The position numbers and the translations under genes were made by a program. The notes under the pieces are model-generated. The model was not told the DNA's origin. It saw only the letters and a list, made by a program, of their open reading frames with translations, and made no database searches. A stretch of 64,000 nt of DNA from Maribacter huludaoensis (GTDB taxonomy: Bacteria; Bacteroidota; Bacteroidia; Flavobacteriales; Flavobacteriaceae): contig NZ_JARKMS010000002.1 of NCBI RefSeq assembly GCF_029350945.1, positions 359,984 to 423,983 of the forward strand. The letters are read 5' to 3'. Each line of letters begins with the position of its first letter. Position 1 is the stretch's first letter. Below are positions 62,765-64,000 of this stretch, in pieces.

Positions 62765-63880
62765 ATGAAAAAGTCAACAACAATTGTAATTTTATTAATT
62801 ATAGTACTGGCCTTTGGTGGCTCAATGTTTTATTTGTACTCAAAGAATGCGGAGGATCCGGTGGTGTATGATACGGAAGAACCTAGCAAGCAGACCATAA
62901 TTAAGAAAACAATGGCTACGGGTAGTATTCTTCCATTAGAGGAAGTGCTTATCAAGCCAAATATTTCAGGGGTTATCGATAAGATTTTTGTAGAGGGCGG
63001 TGATTACGTGAAATCTGGTGATTTGCTTTGTACCATTAAAGTGGTCCCCAACTTAAGTGCTTTGAACGATGCTAGAAATACTATAGATGAAGCTAAAATA
63101 AATTTAGATGATCAATTGCGGAATTTGGAACGTCAAAAAGGTCTGTTTGCCAAAGGGGTCATTTCTAAAGTAGACCTAGAGCGTGCACAAGTAACTTATG
63201 ACCAATCTAAACAGACCTATGCAGCCGCAAATAAACGCTATGATATTGTAAAGACCGGTACCACCTCTGGGTACGGTAATGCGGCAAATACCCAAATACG
63301 GGCTACGGTTAGTGGTATGGTATTAGAGGTGCCGGTAGAAGTAGGAAATCAGGTAATAGAAAGCAACAATTTTAATGAAGGTACTACCATAGCCGCAATT
63401 GCAGATGTAGATAAAATGATTTTTGAGGGTAAAGTAGATGAATCCGAGGTAGGAAAAATTAAAGAAAATCTTCCGCTAGAGATTACGGTTGGTGCTATTG
63501 AGGACAAGGTGTTCGATGCCGTTCTGGATTATATTGCACCAAAAGGAAACGAGGAAAATGGCGCTATTCAGTTTGAAATAAAAGGGACACTTAAAAAACA
63601 AGATTCCGTATTCATCAGGGCAGGTTTAAGTGCCAATGCCTCAATCATTTTGGCTAGGGCGGATAGTGTGTTGGCCGTGAAGGAGGCCTTGGTGCAATTT
63701 GATGATAAAACGAAAAAACCATACGTAGAAATTGCAACAGGTGACCAAGAGTTTGAAAGAAGGGATATTGAGTTGGGTATAAGTGATGGTATTCATGTAC
63801 AGATCAATTCTGGCATAAACGAAGGCGATAAAATTAAGGTTTGGAACGAGGTAAAGCCCGATGAGCTTGCCGAAAATTAA
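62765..63880 (+). CDS. HlyD/MacA-type periplasmic adaptor subunit
   Basis: This 371-residue protein has an N-terminal membrane anchor (TTIVILLIIVLAFGGSMFYLY), then a lipoyl/barrel-sandwich half (GSILPLEEVLIKPNISGVIDKIFVEGGDYVKSGDLLCTI), a coiled-coil hairpin (about 97-150, NDARNTIDEAKINLDDQLRNLERQK), the second half of the lipoyl domain (IRATVSGMVLEVPVEVGNQV) and beta-barrel domains. This is the MacA-type adaptor order. It bridges the paired permeases and an outer-membrane channel. The channel gene is not in the window. Confidence 0.93.
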   Translation: MKKSTTIVILLIIVLAFGGSMFYLYSKNAEDPVVYDTEEPSKQTIIKKTMATGSILPLEEVLIKPNISGVIDKIFVEGGDYVKSGDLLCTIKVVPNLSALNDARNTIDEAKINLDDQLRNLERQKGLFAKGVISKVDLERAQVTYDQSKQTYAAANKRYDIVKTGTTSGYGNAANTQIRATVSGMVLEVPVEVGNQVIESNNFNEGTTIAAIADVDKMIFEGKVDESEVGKIKENLPLEITVGAIEDKVFDAVLDYIAPKGNEENGAIQFEIKGTLKKQDSVFIRAGLSANASIILARADSVLAVKEALVQFDDKTKKPYVEIATGDQEFERRDIELGISDGIHVQINSGINEGDKIKVWNEVKPDELAEN

Positions 63881-63975
63881 AAACCAAAAAAAATTAATTC
63901 AATTCATGTAACAAATATTATACTACATAGTCTAATGAATAGGCAGTGTAAAAATTGTTCAAAACAACAACCAAC

Positions 63976-64000
63976 ATGATTCAAATTAAAGATCTTCACA
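63976..64000 (+). CDS. Start of an ABC transporter ATP-binding protein (cut by the right edge)
   Basis: Only eight codons are visible (MIQIKDLH), the typical N-terminus of LolD/MacB-type ABC ATPases (MIxIKDLHK). It would supply the ATPase missing from the two permeases upstream. The Walker motifs lie outside the window, so the call rests on context plus this short start. Confidence 0.6.

Overview
The window reads as a chromosomal segment of a low-GC member of the Bacteroidota, most likely a (probably marine) Flavobacteriaceae; the genus cannot be fixed from the sequence alone. Supporting evidence: the type IX secretion/gliding translocon gene sprA, a complete alternative complex III (actABCDEF) next to an aa3-type oxidase, a DUF2723 glycosyltransferase-like protein, a Bacteroidota-type malic enzyme, a large LRR/thrombospondin-type-3 surface protein, and promoters of the Bacteroidota form TTG-N17-20-TAnnTTTG. 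No phage, insertion sequence, CRISPR array or rRNA was seen. Nearly all of the window is ordinary core genome.

Layout. 1-9.0 kb, mostly minus strand: a large secreted LRR/TSP3 protein cut by the left edge, polA, a small lipoprotein, a frameshifted HEXXH gene and a Tat-exported glycosylasparaginase. 9.1-15.1 kb: cutC, a membrane metallophosphoesterase, a cysteine-less thioredoxin-like protein, a DUF2723 protein (minus) and tRNA-Gln. 15.3-22.3 kb: a small membrane protein, a cation/proton antiporter (minus), the rimP-nusA-infB operon with a hairpin in its leader, and a SPOR protein (minus). 22.5-34.3 kb: the respiratory block actABCDEF-coxBA, which should carry electrons from menaquinol to oxygen. 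34.4-39.6 kb: a DUF2807 protein, an acyl-CoA oxidase-like enzyme (minus), ruvB-queG. 39.6-42.7 kb: a sucrose phosphorylase and a GPH-type sugar transporter, each preceded by a palindrome centred on TAACGTT. 42.8-54.6 kb: maeB, ruvA-sprA, gcvH-vanZ-tonB. 54.8-60.1 kb: the second half of the oxidase gene set (heme O synthase, two subunit III genes, subunit IV, a Sco-like protein without cysteines, Sco1, DUF420, a small CxxC membrane protein). 60.2-64.0 kb: two MacB-type permeases, a HlyD-type adaptor and the first codons of an ABC ATPase, cut by the right edge.

How they work together: the act/cox blocks at 22-34 kb and 55-60 kb together encode one electron-transfer supercomplex plus its heme and copper maturation. 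The sprA, tonB and LRR/TSP3 genes concern the outer envelope. The rest is housekeeping.

No wholly new system is evident. The most unusual points are a helix-hairpin-helix tail on ActC, a cysteine-free Sco-like protein beside Sco1, His-rich segments on ActF and CoxA, a one-base homopolymer frameshift at 7811-7816, paired palindromes around the sucrose genes, a 40-bp inverted repeat upstream of the LRR gene, and near-identical 102-bp repeats in that gene.
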